NCBI GenBank assembly: GCA_002350845.1
Contig: DEFL01000005.1
Location: 165,268 to 229,267, forward strand
Length of the DNA stretch: 64,000 bases
Direction of reading: 5' to 3'
From: Christensenella sp. UBA2853
Lineage (GTDB): Bacteria > Bacillota > Clostridia > Christensenellales > Aristaeellaceae
Position 1 is the stretch's first letter. Each line of letters starts with the position of its first letter. Under the pieces are notes generated by a model, which was given only the letters and a program-made list of their open reading frames with translations, ran no database searches and was not told the DNA's origin. Of the stretch, positions 49,949-58,571 are shown piece after piece. Both the position numbers and the translations under genes were made by a program.

Positions 49949-52093
49949 ATGCAGAAAAGAAAGTGCCTGATTGCATCTGTCCTTGTGCTCTGTCTTCTCC
50001 TTGCTTCCATGTGCTGCGCCGTATCCGAAGACACCGCGCAGGGCATGCGCATTGAGGACGGCATGGCCCGTCAGATCGTTTCCTATACCAGTGCGCAGAG
50101 CCTGGATTATTCCAATGCCGACAGTGAGATTCTCCGGCTGGTTGTCTATGTCGAGACAGACTACGACACGGACCTGGACGGCAAACCGGATCTGATCAAA
50201 GCCGTCGTGCAGGTGCCCCGCCCCGCCGCAGAGGGTGTTTACCGGGCCCCGGTCATCTATGAGGCAAGGCCGTATATCGCAGGGATTGACCTGTATCAGC
50301 CTTCTCTCCCCGCTCCCGGCACAGCACCGTTTGACCCCAATACGCTAAGAACGCAACCTGAAAAGCGTGTACCGAAGGGCAGCATGAGCACGGTGGAGGC
50401 AGCGCTTCAGGCAAATCCCTCGGACTGGTATTATAAGTTCGACAATGACTTCTACGATCTGCAGTATATGCAGAACCTCACCACCTATGACGATCTGCTG
50501 GTTTGCGGATATGCCGTTGTCCAGTCGGCAGGGCTTGGAACCTGGGGCTCAGAAGGCATTGAATGCTGCGGAACCGACCTTGAGGCCGAAGCCTTCAAGT
50601 GCGTCGTCGAATGGCTGACCGGAAAGCGCACTGCTTACACCGACCGGATCAATAATATTCAAATCGAAGCGGACTGGTCCAGCGGCAGTATCGGCATGAC
50701 CGGGCGCTCCTATGCCGGCGCCATGGCCTATGAAGTTGCCTGTACCGGTGTCGAGGGACTGAAAACCATTGTCTCCGTGGCCGGTGTCGCCTCCTGGTAC
50801 AGCTATCTCAATGCGCAGGGCATTCCCTCCGGTCTCTTCGATGTATACGGCAGCATGCCGAAACTCGCCATCATGTGCTCCAGCCGCTTCTTCAGCGGTG
50901 CCGACGCAGAACTGCTCCCCCTGTTTGAGCAGTATCTGGCTTTTCAGCGCGATGAGGAGATCCGCCTGGCCGGCGACTATGGCGATTACTGGGCAGAGCG
51001 CGACTTTTCAAGCCGCTGCCATTTTCAGGGTTCCGCACTCCTTGTGCAAGGTTTCAACGATGTATCGGTGCATCCGGACCAGTTTGACCGCATGCGCAGC
51101 GCGCTGATGGGCAGTGGATGTGAAGTCAAAGCTATTCTGCATCAGAACGGTCATGTTTCTCCTGCCAACGAGCAGACAAAGACAGACATCCTGATCGGAA
51201 CACATACCTATACGGAATGGCTGAATCTCTGGTTCACGCACACACTGCTTGGTGTCGACAACGAGGCTGCGCAGCTTCCTTCCCTGCTTGTGCAAAACAA
51301 TACCGACGGCACGTTCTCAGGCAGCGAAGCCTGGAACAGCAGCACGATGAGCATGACCTGCGAAGAAAAAGCGGAGTACACGGTTCATGCAGAGAATGCC
51401 CATATGTCCAATACGGATCTTGTCGCAAGCACGATGGACGACTCATCCGGTACTGACCATCTCGTATGGAGCATCCCGGTAGCAGAGCCGCTGATTATTG
51501 CCGGGACACCGACTGTTCATGTCCGCGCCAAAACAGAGAATGTGGACACGCCTCTTCTCATGATGTCAGCTGTACTGGTGGACCATGCAGAGTCCCCCTT
51601 CCATTCCTATGGCTATCAGTGGGCAGAGGTGCTCGATCAGGAAATCCTGGAGGAAAATGCTGTCAACCGCGGAGTCGGGGTTGAACCCTACAGTCTGGCC
51701 CGCTGGAAAGAAACACTTCAGAACCGTATAATCATTGGGTTCGGTTCCATTGATCTGCACAATCCAGAAGCAGATTATGCACCATCGACCTGTACCACGC
51801 GGGAAACCCCGATTGAAAGCGGCGCATGGTATGACTACACCCTGTATCTTCAGCCCAACTATTACACCGTTCCTGCAGGACACACGCTGGAACTGTACGT
51901 TGTTCCTTTCTGCGGTTTCTCCAATGATTCAGCGTTCTATGATACACTTTCAGAGGAAGAGCTCACTGAACTCGGTTTTGACCATGCAAGCATGATTCCT
52001 TTTGTACGCAATTATTCTTTCACTGTGGACCTGAGTTCGCTGAAAGTGAACCTTCCAGTCGCTGACAAAACTGAGGTTGCGCCGGAGAAGTAA
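49949..52093 (+). CDS. Exported X-Pro dipeptidyl-peptidase (S15/CocE-like) hydrolase
   Basis: 714 residues with signal peptide (MQKRKCLIASVLVLCLLLAS.. cleaved near SEDTA). The S15 catalytic domain has the nucleophile elbow MTGRSYAGAMAYE, the acid region GFNDVSVHPDQ and His in HQNGHVSP. The C-terminal beta-sandwich (X-Pro dipeptidyl-peptidase C-terminal type) holds LIIAGTPTVHVRAKT. Family members remove X-Pro dipeptides or hydrolyse esters; an extracellular peptidase fits the nearby Opp uptake system, but this link is inferred. AAAGGA ribosome site. Confidence 0.88.
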   Translation: MQKRKCLIASVLVLCLLLASMCCAVSEDTAQGMRIEDGMARQIVSYTSAQSLDYSNADSEILRLVVYVETDYDTDLDGKPDLIKAVVQVPRPAAEGVYRAPVIYEARPYIAGIDLYQPSLPAPGTAPFDPNTLRTQPEKRVPKGSMSTVEAALQANPSDWYYKFDNDFYDLQYMQNLTTYDDLLVCGYAVVQSAGLGTWGSEGIECCGTDLEAEAFKCVVEWLTGKRTAYTDRINNIQIEADWSSGSIGMTGRSYAGAMAYEVACTGVEGLKTIVSVAGVASWYSYLNAQGIPSGLFDVYGSMPKLAIMCSSRFFSGADAELLPLFEQYLAFQRDEEIRLAGDYGDYWAERDFSSRCHFQGSALLVQGFNDVSVHPDQFDRMRSALMGSGCEVKAILHQNGHVSPANEQTKTDILIGTHTYTEWLNLWFTHTLLGVDNEAAQLPSLLVQNNTDGTFSGSEAWNSSTMSMTCEEKAEYTVHAENAHMSNTDLVASTMDDSSGTDHLVWSIPVAEPLIIAGTPTVHVRAKTENVDTPLLMMSAVLVDHAESPFHSYGYQWAEVLDQEILEENAVNRGVGVEPYSLARWKETLQNRIIIGFGSIDLHNPEADYAPSTCTTRETPIESGAWYDYTLYLQPNYYTVPAGHTLELYVVPFCGFSNDSAFYDTLSEEELTELGFDHASMIPFVRNYSFTVDLSSLKVNLPVADKTEVAPEK

Positions 52094-52123
52094 CTTTGTC
52101 TCTCGCGGCATTCCCTGCAGTTT

Positions 52124-52169
52124 CAACACATGAAACACCGGGCCTCGTGTCCGGTGTTTTCGTGTGTTC
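52124..52169 (+). terminator. Terminator after the S15 peptidase gene
   Basis: AACAC..GAAACACCGG pairs with CCGGTGTTTTC..GTGTT in a long imperfect stem. The T tract is interrupted, so efficiency is uncertain. Confidence 0.55.
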
Positions 52170-52435
52170 CAAATGCTTTTGTGCATCTCAATCAGATGTT
52201 TTTCCTGTTCACCTGATTCGATCCACCGGTTCTTTCCGAAGGCTTTGTTCCATCTGTATGAGCCCGATTCAAGTCTGCTGTATTATCCCAGGCTCCATGT
52301 TCCTCGTACCCTCCTGTGCTCAGAGAATGTTTTGTTGCTAATTTGTAAGTTTTTTATCATATGCTTTTTGTCATATTATTATTTCTTCAATAACAACATC
52401 CTCCCGTGATATTTCTTTGAACCGACGCATTGCAT
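52170..52435. other. Intergenic region without recognised gene
   Basis: Lies between the S15 gene terminator and the WYL regulator promoter; T-rich, with no open frame that carries a ribosome site. Confidence 0.4.
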
Positions 52436-52558
52436 TGTATCGGACCGCTTGCGTCAGGAGAAAAATTATGTTATCATTTCTATTCGAGTAAGATTGATCG
52501 TGAATTCATCCTGATCAAATAAAAACATACAAAGCCATATGCTGACTGTATCGGATCG
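52436..52558 (+). promoter_or_regulatory. Promoter of the WYL regulator with paired TGTATCGGAYCG repeats
   Basis: TTGCGT (52449-52454), 17 bp, TATCAT (52472-52477). The 12-mer TGTATCGGACCG (52436-52447) touches the -35, and TGTATCGGATCG (52547-52558) lies just before the ribosome site. The second forms a TATCG-GAT-CGATA palindrome. Spacing of 111 bp could suit looping autoregulation. Confidence 0.5.
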
Positions 52559-52584
52559 ATAATACGTAAAAGAAGGAAGAACAC

Positions 52585-53571
52585 ATGCAGGAACAGAGTC
52601 GCATTCTCATGATTCTCCGTTATCTCTATGAGAAAACAGATCCGGACCATCGGGTATCATCCAGAGATATCAAAAAGATGCTGGAGCAGAACGGGATTGA
52701 AGCACCCGTCAGCCGGACAATCGATTCGGATGTGGATCAGATGATCGCCGCCGGTCATGATGTAATGAAACACCATATCAACGGCGGTTCAATGTATTAC
52801 AACATTGAAAGCCGCGAATTTGACAGCGTGGAGTTGAAAGTGCTGATTGACGCAATTGCTGCTTCCCGCTTTATCAGCGTAGAGAGAAGCAAACGGATGA
52901 TCAGCCGCATTGCTCAGAAAGCATGCGTTACAGACCGCCCCTACCTAGAGGACACTTTGAACCATGTACGCTCCATCAAAAAGGCGTCCGGCGGAACCAT
53001 GTATGTGGCGGATGCTCTGTTTAAAGCCGTGATCAGTCAGAAAAAGATCCAGTTCCATATGATTGATTACCGGGTTCCGGATAAGGCAGTAGTACCTCAT
53101 CGGGATGATAAAAAATACGAGGTTTCTCCGTACGCCACCCTGTGGGTGAATGACCGCTATTATCTCGTGGCCTACGAAGAAGAATGCGACCGTATCATCA
53201 CCCCCAGGCTGGATCACATTCGAAAAGTAAAGATCCTGTATGATAACATCACCCCTCCGCCAAAGGATTTTGATCTTGGATACTACTACTCCACCATCTA
53301 TAAGATGTATGGCGGTGAAGAAGCAGATGTTACCATTGAGTGTGAAAACCATCTGCTTGGCAAATTCATTGACCGTTTTGGCACCGATTTTGAGTGTGTC
53401 CCGGTTACAGACCACTCATTCCAGGCTACCGTAAGAACTTGCGTCGGAAATACTTTCTTCGGCTGGTTGTTCCAATATGTCGGTGAAATGAAACTGATAG
53501 GACCAGAAGACGTCATTTCTCAATACAACATGCGTTTGAAGACAGCCACAAAAGACGCAAAGCCAGTCTAA
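52585..53571 (+). CDS. WYL domain transcriptional regulator
   Basis: 328 residues: N-terminal winged helix (residues 1-~75, with RTIDSDVDQMIAAG recognition region), a WYL-type ligand-sensing domain (~140-215, SPYATLWVNDRYYLVAYEEE with the W-x-N-x-R-Y-Y-L core) and the WCX C-terminal extension (~235-320). Such regulators answer to nucleotides or DNA damage and also control phage defence in other bacteria. No defence genes are adjacent apart from the Cas4-like nuclease on the other strand. Confidence 0.9.
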   Translation: MQEQSRILMILRYLYEKTDPDHRVSSRDIKKMLEQNGIEAPVSRTIDSDVDQMIAAGHDVMKHHINGGSMYYNIESREFDSVELKVLIDAIAASRFISVERSKRMISRIAQKACVTDRPYLEDTLNHVRSIKKASGGTMYVADALFKAVISQKKIQFHMIDYRVPDKAVVPHRDDKKYEVSPYATLWVNDRYYLVAYEEECDRIITPRLDHIRKVKILYDNITPPPKDFDLGYYYSTIYKMYGGEEADVTIECENHLLGKFIDRFGTDFECVPVTDHSFQATVRTCVGNTFFGWLFQYVGEMKLIGPEDVISQYNMRLKTATKDAKPV

Positions 53572-53621
53572 TGCATCCAGCAGACTTCACATTCTTTTCC
53601 ATACAATCAGATGCATGTGAA

Positions 53622-53670
53622 AACAGCAGCACTGTGGAGCTAATCACTCCAAAAAGTGCTGCTGTTTTTT
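53622..53670 (+). terminator. Terminator of the WYL regulator gene
   Basis: AACAGCAGCACT/AGTGCTGCTGTT perfect 12-bp stem with T6 tail; the loop holds a minor hairpin. Confidence 0.88.
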
Positions 53671-53733
53671 GTTTGTTTGTATATTCGTTATGGCATGATT
53701 GGGTTTTATCGCAGTCTGTATATGAGATTCATA

Positions 53734-54249
53734 TCAAAACCGCCCCGATTTTCCTAAAACAATATACCGCATTCCTTCCGCTTCATGTAAAGATTGATAA
53801 AGGCATACTTCGCGGACAATCATGGAGGCGCGAGGCACTTGGACAGAAATCAGCGCATCCTCACTCGGCAGAACAGGTTTTCGCGCAAGTGTAATATGCG
53901 GATAAAAGCCCTGATGGTCGTATGGAATCTTTCTCTCATCCAGTTCTTCCCTGACGTGCTCTGCTAGAGCATCCAGTTCCCCGGACGGCTCTACGCCTGC
54001 CCATAACACCTTCGCACCTGTAAATACGCCCAAATGAGAAAGCGTGATCGTAAATGGTTTCTCGACAATCGGCAGAATCTGTGAAATATCTTCCTGCCAT
54101 TCTCCTATGAACGCCAGCGTCAGATGCAGATTGGAAGGAATCAGATACCTTCCTTCCACGCCTGCAGCCTTTAAACGCTCCTGCAGTTCTACAAGTGCGT
54201 CTCTGAACTCAGGAGTCGGTTCCAAAGCAATAAACAGCCGCATTGTCAT
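53734..54249 (-). CDS. thpR: RNA 2',3'-cyclic 3'-phosphodiesterase (2H family)
   Basis: 171 residues of the 2H phosphoesterase fold. Both catalytic tetrads are present: HLTLAFIG (His42) and HITLARK near residue 124. RLFIALEP is the typical start. It opens 2',3'-cyclic phosphates at RNA ends. Its ATG overlaps the stop of the nuclease gene (ATGA), so the two are translationally coupled. Confidence 0.92.
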   Translation of the reverse strand: MTMRLFIALEPTPEFRDALVELQERLKAAGVEGRYLIPSNLHLTLAFIGEWQEDISQILPIVEKPFTITLSHLGVFTGAKVLWAGVEPSGELDALAEHVREELDERKIPYDHQGFYPHITLARKPVLPSEDALISVQVPRASMIVREVCLYQSLHEAEGMRYIVLGKSGRF

Positions 54250-54908
54250 TCTCCTTCATTTCTATGGCAATAGCCATAGTACCAGCATTCATATGGGCTC
54301 GTGCATTGCTCACCCGGTTCTACCTGTATTTCGTCCTTTTCCTTCTGCATTCGATTCAAATCCCAGATATGTTCATTGATCCACCGATAATACTCTTTGG
54401 CCTGGGATGTGATCTCCACAGGTACAAATGGATTCTCTTCATCCGGTCCATGCGTCACAATATAAATATGCCCGATTTTCACTCTGCAGCGTGAAATGAT
54501 ATAGTACTGAAATCCGGCGTCCTTGATAAACTGTTCATGGACCTCCGAAGCATTTTTCACCTCATAGAAATCATACCCGCTGCTCGTCTTGCGCAGGATA
54601 TCCACAGCACAGTAATTATTGTAATTGCTGAATGCCGCCTCGCAGATGACTTCCACTCCGCGCTCAAGCGCATCCTGTGTCTTTGCAATCATTGCTTTCT
54701 TATCCGGGATCTGTTTGCCGAGAAGATACACCGTCATCTCCTCATAAGGTCCGAACATCCCCATCGCACGGTCACCGAAATCATTTCCCGCATCCAGTCT
54801 TTCCTGGATTTCCGGGGGAATCACCCGCAGACTGGGCTTATGTTTATCCAGCCACAGCATTTTTCTGCACTGCATCCCGCGCATGAAGTCCGTTTTGGTG
54901 ATGGCCAT
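54246..54908 (-). CDS. Cas4-like PD-(D/E)XK nuclease with Fe-S cysteines, stand-alone
   Basis: 220 residues. It starts ITKTDFMRGMQCRKMLWL, as in Cas4/DUF83-type and DUF2779 proteins. Nuclease residues: Glu90, Asp103 and Glu116-x-Lys118 (DFYEVKN), then FQYYII as the QxxxY-like helix. Cys14 plus a C-terminal triplet in CTSPYECWYYGYC would hold a 4Fe-4S cluster. Shorter than DUF2779 (~500 residues). There is no CRISPR array or other cas gene here. Confidence 0.8.
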   Translation of the reverse strand: MAITKTDFMRGMQCRKMLWLDKHKPSLRVIPPEIQERLDAGNDFGDRAMGMFGPYEEMTVYLLGKQIPDKKAMIAKTQDALERGVEVICEAAFSNYNNYCAVDILRKTSSGYDFYEVKNASEVHEQFIKDAGFQYYIISRCRVKIGHIYIVTHGPDEENPFVPVEITSQAKEYYRWINEHIWDLNRMQKEKDEIQVEPGEQCTSPYECWYYGYCHRNEGE

Positions 54909-55054
54909 CGTTCTTCCCCTTTTCCATGGATGATGATCTGTTCAGCAAATTGCGTCTGTTCCCATCAGGATCTCGTCAATGTCATACCTCGTCCTGCTGA
55001 GTCCCCGCATTTCATTCTGACCATGTCAATAAAATGTATCGGTAAAGCTTTTGC

Positions 55055-55083
55055 TTGAATTGTTTCAGCGCGTATATTATAAT
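55055..55083 (+). promoter_or_regulatory. Promoter of the orphan ORF at 55220
   Basis: TTGAAT (55055-55060), 17 bp, TATAAT (55078-55083). Confidence 0.7.
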
Positions 55084-55219
55084 TCTTTTCACAGGACAAC
55101 AAATCGAAATATATTCTTCGTTTCAGGCTTTCCAGCAAAAGAAGCAATGCATATTATATAATCATCTTATCATCTTGAAAACATGCATACAAAACCGCTG
55201 TCAGAAAGAGAGAAAAAGT

Positions 55220-55561
55220 ATGGGAACTGCAGAAAAGAATGCTGCTTTTGATGAACTTGTATCCTATGTGTGTGATGAGATCCGAAAGCTGGGTGATGGA
55301 GCTGAAACCAGTATCTCCATCCTTATCCATCAGTACTATACCGCTGCAGGATATGAATCCATGCATTTGGGCCCCGATACAGGATGGGTATGGACAAATG
55401 ACCATGGCAAGACATACGCCCTGCGGGATATGGACAAGATGAAAGTGCTCACCCTTGTTGAGAAGCAGCTCAGGTCTGAGTTTAAACTGGATTTCAGCAG
55501 ATATGAAGGACTGGCCGTCGGTCTCCCCTACAACATTCAGTTTTTCATCAGGAAGGCATGA
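55220..55561 (+). CDS. Small soluble protein of unknown function
   Basis: 113 residues, no signal peptide or membrane segment. N-terminal helices (FDELVSYVCDEIRKLG) are followed by a wHTH-like arrangement and WVWTNDHGKTYALRDMDKMKVL. No family is recognised with confidence. The ATG has only a weak purine-rich site, but a good promoter upstream and a terminator downstream bracket it, which supports a real monocistronic gene. Confidence 0.65.
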   Translation: MGTAEKNAAFDELVSYVCDEIRKLGDGAETSISILIHQYYTAAGYESMHLGPDTGWVWTNDHGKTYALRDMDKMKVLTLVEKQLRSEFKLDFSRYEGLAVGLPYNIQFFIRKA

Positions 55562-55586
55562 GTCACTTTCTGCTTTCATCCAACAC

Positions 55587-55633
55587 AAAACGGAGCTTTT
55601 GTCCACATTTTCAGTGGTCAAAAGCTCCGTTTT
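55587..55633. terminator. Bidirectional terminator between the orphan ORF and aroQ
   Basis: 15-bp stem AAAACGGAGCTTTTG/CAAAAGCTCCGTTTT, self-complementary with T runs on both strands; it serves the plus-strand ORF and the converging aro operon. Confidence 0.88.
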
Positions 55634-55666
55634 CTCATCCGGATTGTCTGGTTTCCCGCAGCCAAT

Positions 55667-56107
55667 TCACTCGCTCCGAGCATATTTTTCAGCCAGATAT
55701 TCCATAGCCCGCAGATATCCTTCAAAACCAAGGCCAATATAATGCGCCTCGCAGGCCATGCCGGCATAGGAAACCTGGCGGAAAGGTTCCCGCTTGTTCA
55801 CGTCACTGATGTGCACTTCTGCCGCAGGCAGGTGCACGGCTTTCAGCGCGTCCAGAATCGCGATGCTGGTATGCGTGTAGGCTGCCGGGTTAATCACAAT
55901 GGCATCCTCCTGTCCCAGGGCCTGCTGAATGCGTGTCACAATGTCCCCTTCGTAATTCGACTGGTACAGACTCACCTCAACCCCGAGTTCAGAGGCCTTT
56001 TCACGGATCATGCGGCACAGATCCTCGTACGTGTTTTTTCCGTAGATGCCCGGTTCCCGAATGCCCAGCATATTCAGGTTCGGTCCATTGATCACCAGGA
56101 TTTTCAT
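55667..56107 (-). CDS. aroQ: 3-dehydroquinate dehydratase, type II
   Basis: 146 residues; third step of the shikimate pathway. Active-site motifs: INGPNLNMLGIREPGIYG with catalytic Tyr, NPAAYTHTSIAI, and EVHISDVNKREPFR with catalytic His. The ATG at 56107 overlaps the aroEK stop by 4 nt and has GGGAGG upstream; a longer in-frame form is rejected. Last gene of the aro operon. Confidence 0.96.
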   Translation of the reverse strand: MKILVINGPNLNMLGIREPGIYGKNTYEDLCRMIREKASELGVEVSLYQSNYEGDIVTRIQQALGQEDAIVINPAAYTHTSIAILDALKAVHLPAAEVHISDVNKREPFRQVSYAGMACEAHYIGLGFEGYLRAMEYLAEKYARSE

Positions 56108-57354
56108 CGGTTTTCCTCCCAATGTGCCCTGAGGAGACATTCAATCTCCCGGGCCGTTTTTTCTGCGTCCTCATTGAGAACCACTGCGTCCCGCATGCCC
56201 GCATACATCGGTGCACGGGCTTTATAGAGCTCCATCAGTTTTTCCGGCGTATCCGAGAGCGGACGGTCGCCGCTTCTCGACAGGACTTCCAGAGGGCGGT
56301 CCAGATGGAAGATCACGCCGTTCTGGCGCAGGATCCCGAGATTCTCCTTGCGGGTCACCACCCCGCCGCCCGTCGAGATCACACAGCCGGTGCGCTTGCA
56401 TGCATCCTTGAGCACTTCCGTTTCCAGCTTTCGGAAAGCTTCTTCCCCGTTTGCACGCAGATAATCCCCGCAGGTGCAGCCAGCGCGGTCCTCAATCATG
56501 CTGTCAGTGTCCAGAAAAGGACGGCCGCCGTGCTCTGAAAGCAGCTTGCCGACTGTGGTTTTTCCACACCCCGGCATCCCGATGAGCACGATATTTGCAG
56601 TCTGCTCTGAGATGACTGCTGTGATTCGGGCAATCTCCTTTTCGTCAATCACGGTGTCCCGAAACAGTTCACTCGCCTGCTTGGCCTGGGCAGCAAGCAT
56701 ATACAGCCCATTCAGACAGGGAATGCCTCTGGCTTCAGCTGCCAGAAGCAGGGCTGTTCTGGCCGGATTGTAAATCAGATCCAGTACGCCCTCCAGATGC
56801 GGGAATCCATCCAGATCCACTGGTGAAATCCCATTGTGAGGGAACATGCCCACCGGTGTCGCGTTCACAATCACCCTGGCATCCGCATGCCGGGAGATGT
56901 TCTCATAATTGTCTTTCCCGCTGCGGGAGATGATGACAATCTCTGAAGCACCCAGGTCTTTGAGCACGGTGCAGACTGTTTTGGACGCGCCGCCGCTGCC
57001 CAGCACCAGACACTTGCGTCCATGGACACCAATGCCTGATCTATACACCATCTGTTCAAAGCCGTAGTAATCGGTATTGTAGCCATGCAGTTTTCCCTCT
57101 TGATCCCGGACAACCGTGTTCACAGAGCCAATCTTCCGGGCAGACTCCGAAAGGGTGTCCATCCAGGGAAGCACAGTCTCCTTGTAGGGAATGGTCACAT
57201 TGATGGCATCAAAATCACGCCGTGCAAAGAAATCAGGCAGGTCTTCCCTTCTGACCTCCATCAGCGTGTATGTATAGCCTCCCAGCTCCCGGTGAATCTG
57301 CGGCGAAAAGCTGTGACCCAGCTTTTCGCCCAGCAGTCCATAGCGCGCGCTCAT
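56104..57354 (-). CDS. aroE-aroK: Bifunctional shikimate dehydrogenase / shikimate kinase
   Basis: 416 residues. Residues 1-~250 are AroE (GEKLGHSFSPQIHRELG; NVTIPYK with catalytic Lys58; GYNTDYYGF with Asp95; GSGGASKTV NADP loop). Residues ~253-416 are AroK (P-loop GMPGCGKTTVGK with Lys265; FLDTDSMIEDR; STGGGVVTRKEN; GDRPLSD lid). Consecutive pathway steps are thus fused. Overlaps pheA (ATGA) and aroQ. Confidence 0.95.
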   Translation of the reverse strand: MSARYGLLGEKLGHSFSPQIHRELGGYTYTLMEVRREDLPDFFARRDFDAINVTIPYKETVLPWMDTLSESARKIGSVNTVVRDQEGKLHGYNTDYYGFEQMVYRSGIGVHGRKCLVLGSGGASKTVCTVLKDLGASEIVIISRSGKDNYENISRHADARVIVNATPVGMFPHNGISPVDLDGFPHLEGVLDLIYNPARTALLLAAEARGIPCLNGLYMLAAQAKQASELFRDTVIDEKEIARITAVISEQTANIVLIGMPGCGKTTVGKLLSEHGGRPFLDTDSMIEDRAGCTCGDYLRANGEEAFRKLETEVLKDACKRTGCVISTGGGVVTRKENLGILRQNGVIFHLDRPLEVLSRSGDRPLSDTPEKLMELYKARAPMYAGMRDAVVLNEDAEKTAREIECLLRAHWEENR

Positions 57355-58493
57355 GTCCGCTCCGAATAGCTGCCCAGATACGTGAAGCTATCGAGCGTCG
57401 CATCAAGCTCCGCAATCAGCCGGGCAAAGGACGGAGAATAGACAGAGGCATCAATATCAAAGTAGAACATGAACTCAAAATCCCGACCGGGCATGGGACG
57501 GCTTTCCAGCTTGGTCAGGTTAATGTGCTGGGCGTAGAAACGGCTCAGCAGCTGCCACAGGCTGCCGGGACGGTTGGGCAGCACCAGCATCAGGCTGGTA
57601 CGATCCGCGCCGGGATAGACTTCCAGATGCTTGGAAATGCAGATGAAGCGGGTATGGTTATTGCTGTTGTTCTGAATGTCTCCCTCCGCACGTGAGAGGC
57701 CGTAGAGCGCAGCGCAGGCCGCGGAGGAGATGCAGGCAGCGTCTTTCCGTCCACTTTCCTGAAGCTGCTTGGCCGCTGCAGCCGTATTGCTGCAGACATT
57801 CACATGCCATTCCTTGTGCTGGGCCAGGAATTCAGAGCACTGGTTGATTGCCTGCTCATGCGAATAGACTTCTTTGATGTCCTCAAGCTTTACACCGGGG
57901 AGTGTGAGCAGGGTGTGATCGATCTTGATGCGGGTGGAACGCACGATGTAGAAATGGTGCTTGATCATCTGGTCGTACACACTGTTCACTGAACCCGCCA
58001 GGCTGTTTTCGATGGGCAGAATGCCGTAGCGGCACAGTCCGCTCTCAATCGCACTGAATACATTCTCAAAGGTCTTGCAGTACATGATGGACGGCGACTG
58101 GAACAGCTTTTCACAGGCAATCTGGGAATATGCGCCTTCCACTCCCTGGCAGGCCACCATGGCCTTGGGCGGAAACAGCTGATCTGTATCGCGAACCGCC
58201 TGGGAGATTTTCTCTTCCAGTGCGCTCTTCCCGCGTCCTGCGAGCACCTGATGGGTGCGGCTCTGATCCATCAGCAGGCTGAACATGGCGCGCACGCCGT
58301 TTTCATGCTCTTCCCCTGCCTGTTCACCGACTTTGTTGAGCAGACGGCGCTCACGCTCGCTGTCATAGATCGGCAGACCGTTCTCACGCTTGTACGCGCC
58401 GATCCGGTCCGCAACATCCAAACGCTGCCTGTACAGTTCCACCAGCTGGCTGTCGATGGCATCGATCTGTCCCCGAAGTTCATCCATGTTCAT
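57351..58493 (-). CDS. pheA: Bifunctional chorismate mutase / prephenate dehydratase (P-protein)
   Basis: 380 residues. The AroQ-type chorismate mutase (residues 1-~85: LRGQIDAIDSQLVELYRQRL, with YKRENGLPIYDSERE) is followed by prephenate dehydratase (~115-290: QGVEGAYSQIACEKLF, PIENSLAGSVNSVYD, NNHTRF) and an ACT regulatory domain (~300-375: TSLMLVLPNRPGSLWQLL, NLTKLESRP) for Phe feedback. The ATG at 58493 has GGGAGG; the next Met two codons on is possible. Confidence 0.96.
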   Translation of the reverse strand: MNMDELRGQIDAIDSQLVELYRQRLDVADRIGAYKRENGLPIYDSERERRLLNKVGEQAGEEHENGVRAMFSLLMDQSRTHQVLAGRGKSALEEKISQAVRDTDQLFPPKAMVACQGVEGAYSQIACEKLFQSPSIMYCKTFENVFSAIESGLCRYGILPIENSLAGSVNSVYDQMIKHHFYIVRSTRIKIDHTLLTLPGVKLEDIKEVYSHEQAINQCSEFLAQHKEWHVNVCSNTAAAAKQLQESGRKDAACISSAACAALYGLSRAEGDIQNNSNNHTRFICISKHLEVYPGADRTSLMLVLPNRPGSLWQLLSRFYAQHINLTKLESRPMPGRDFEFMFYFDIDASVYSPSFARLIAELDATLDSFTYLGSYSERT

Positions 58494-58571
58494 GTTTTTT
58501 CCTCCCTGGCTTGTCTCAATCATATCCCTGATGTCAGCAATGATTCTCTTTTTCCCTGTTCCGCCTGCCCT

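Noticed and set aside
54246..54908. CRISPR-Cas locus
   Set aside because: Only a Cas4-like nuclease is present. No repeat-spacer array or other cas gene is visible in the window.
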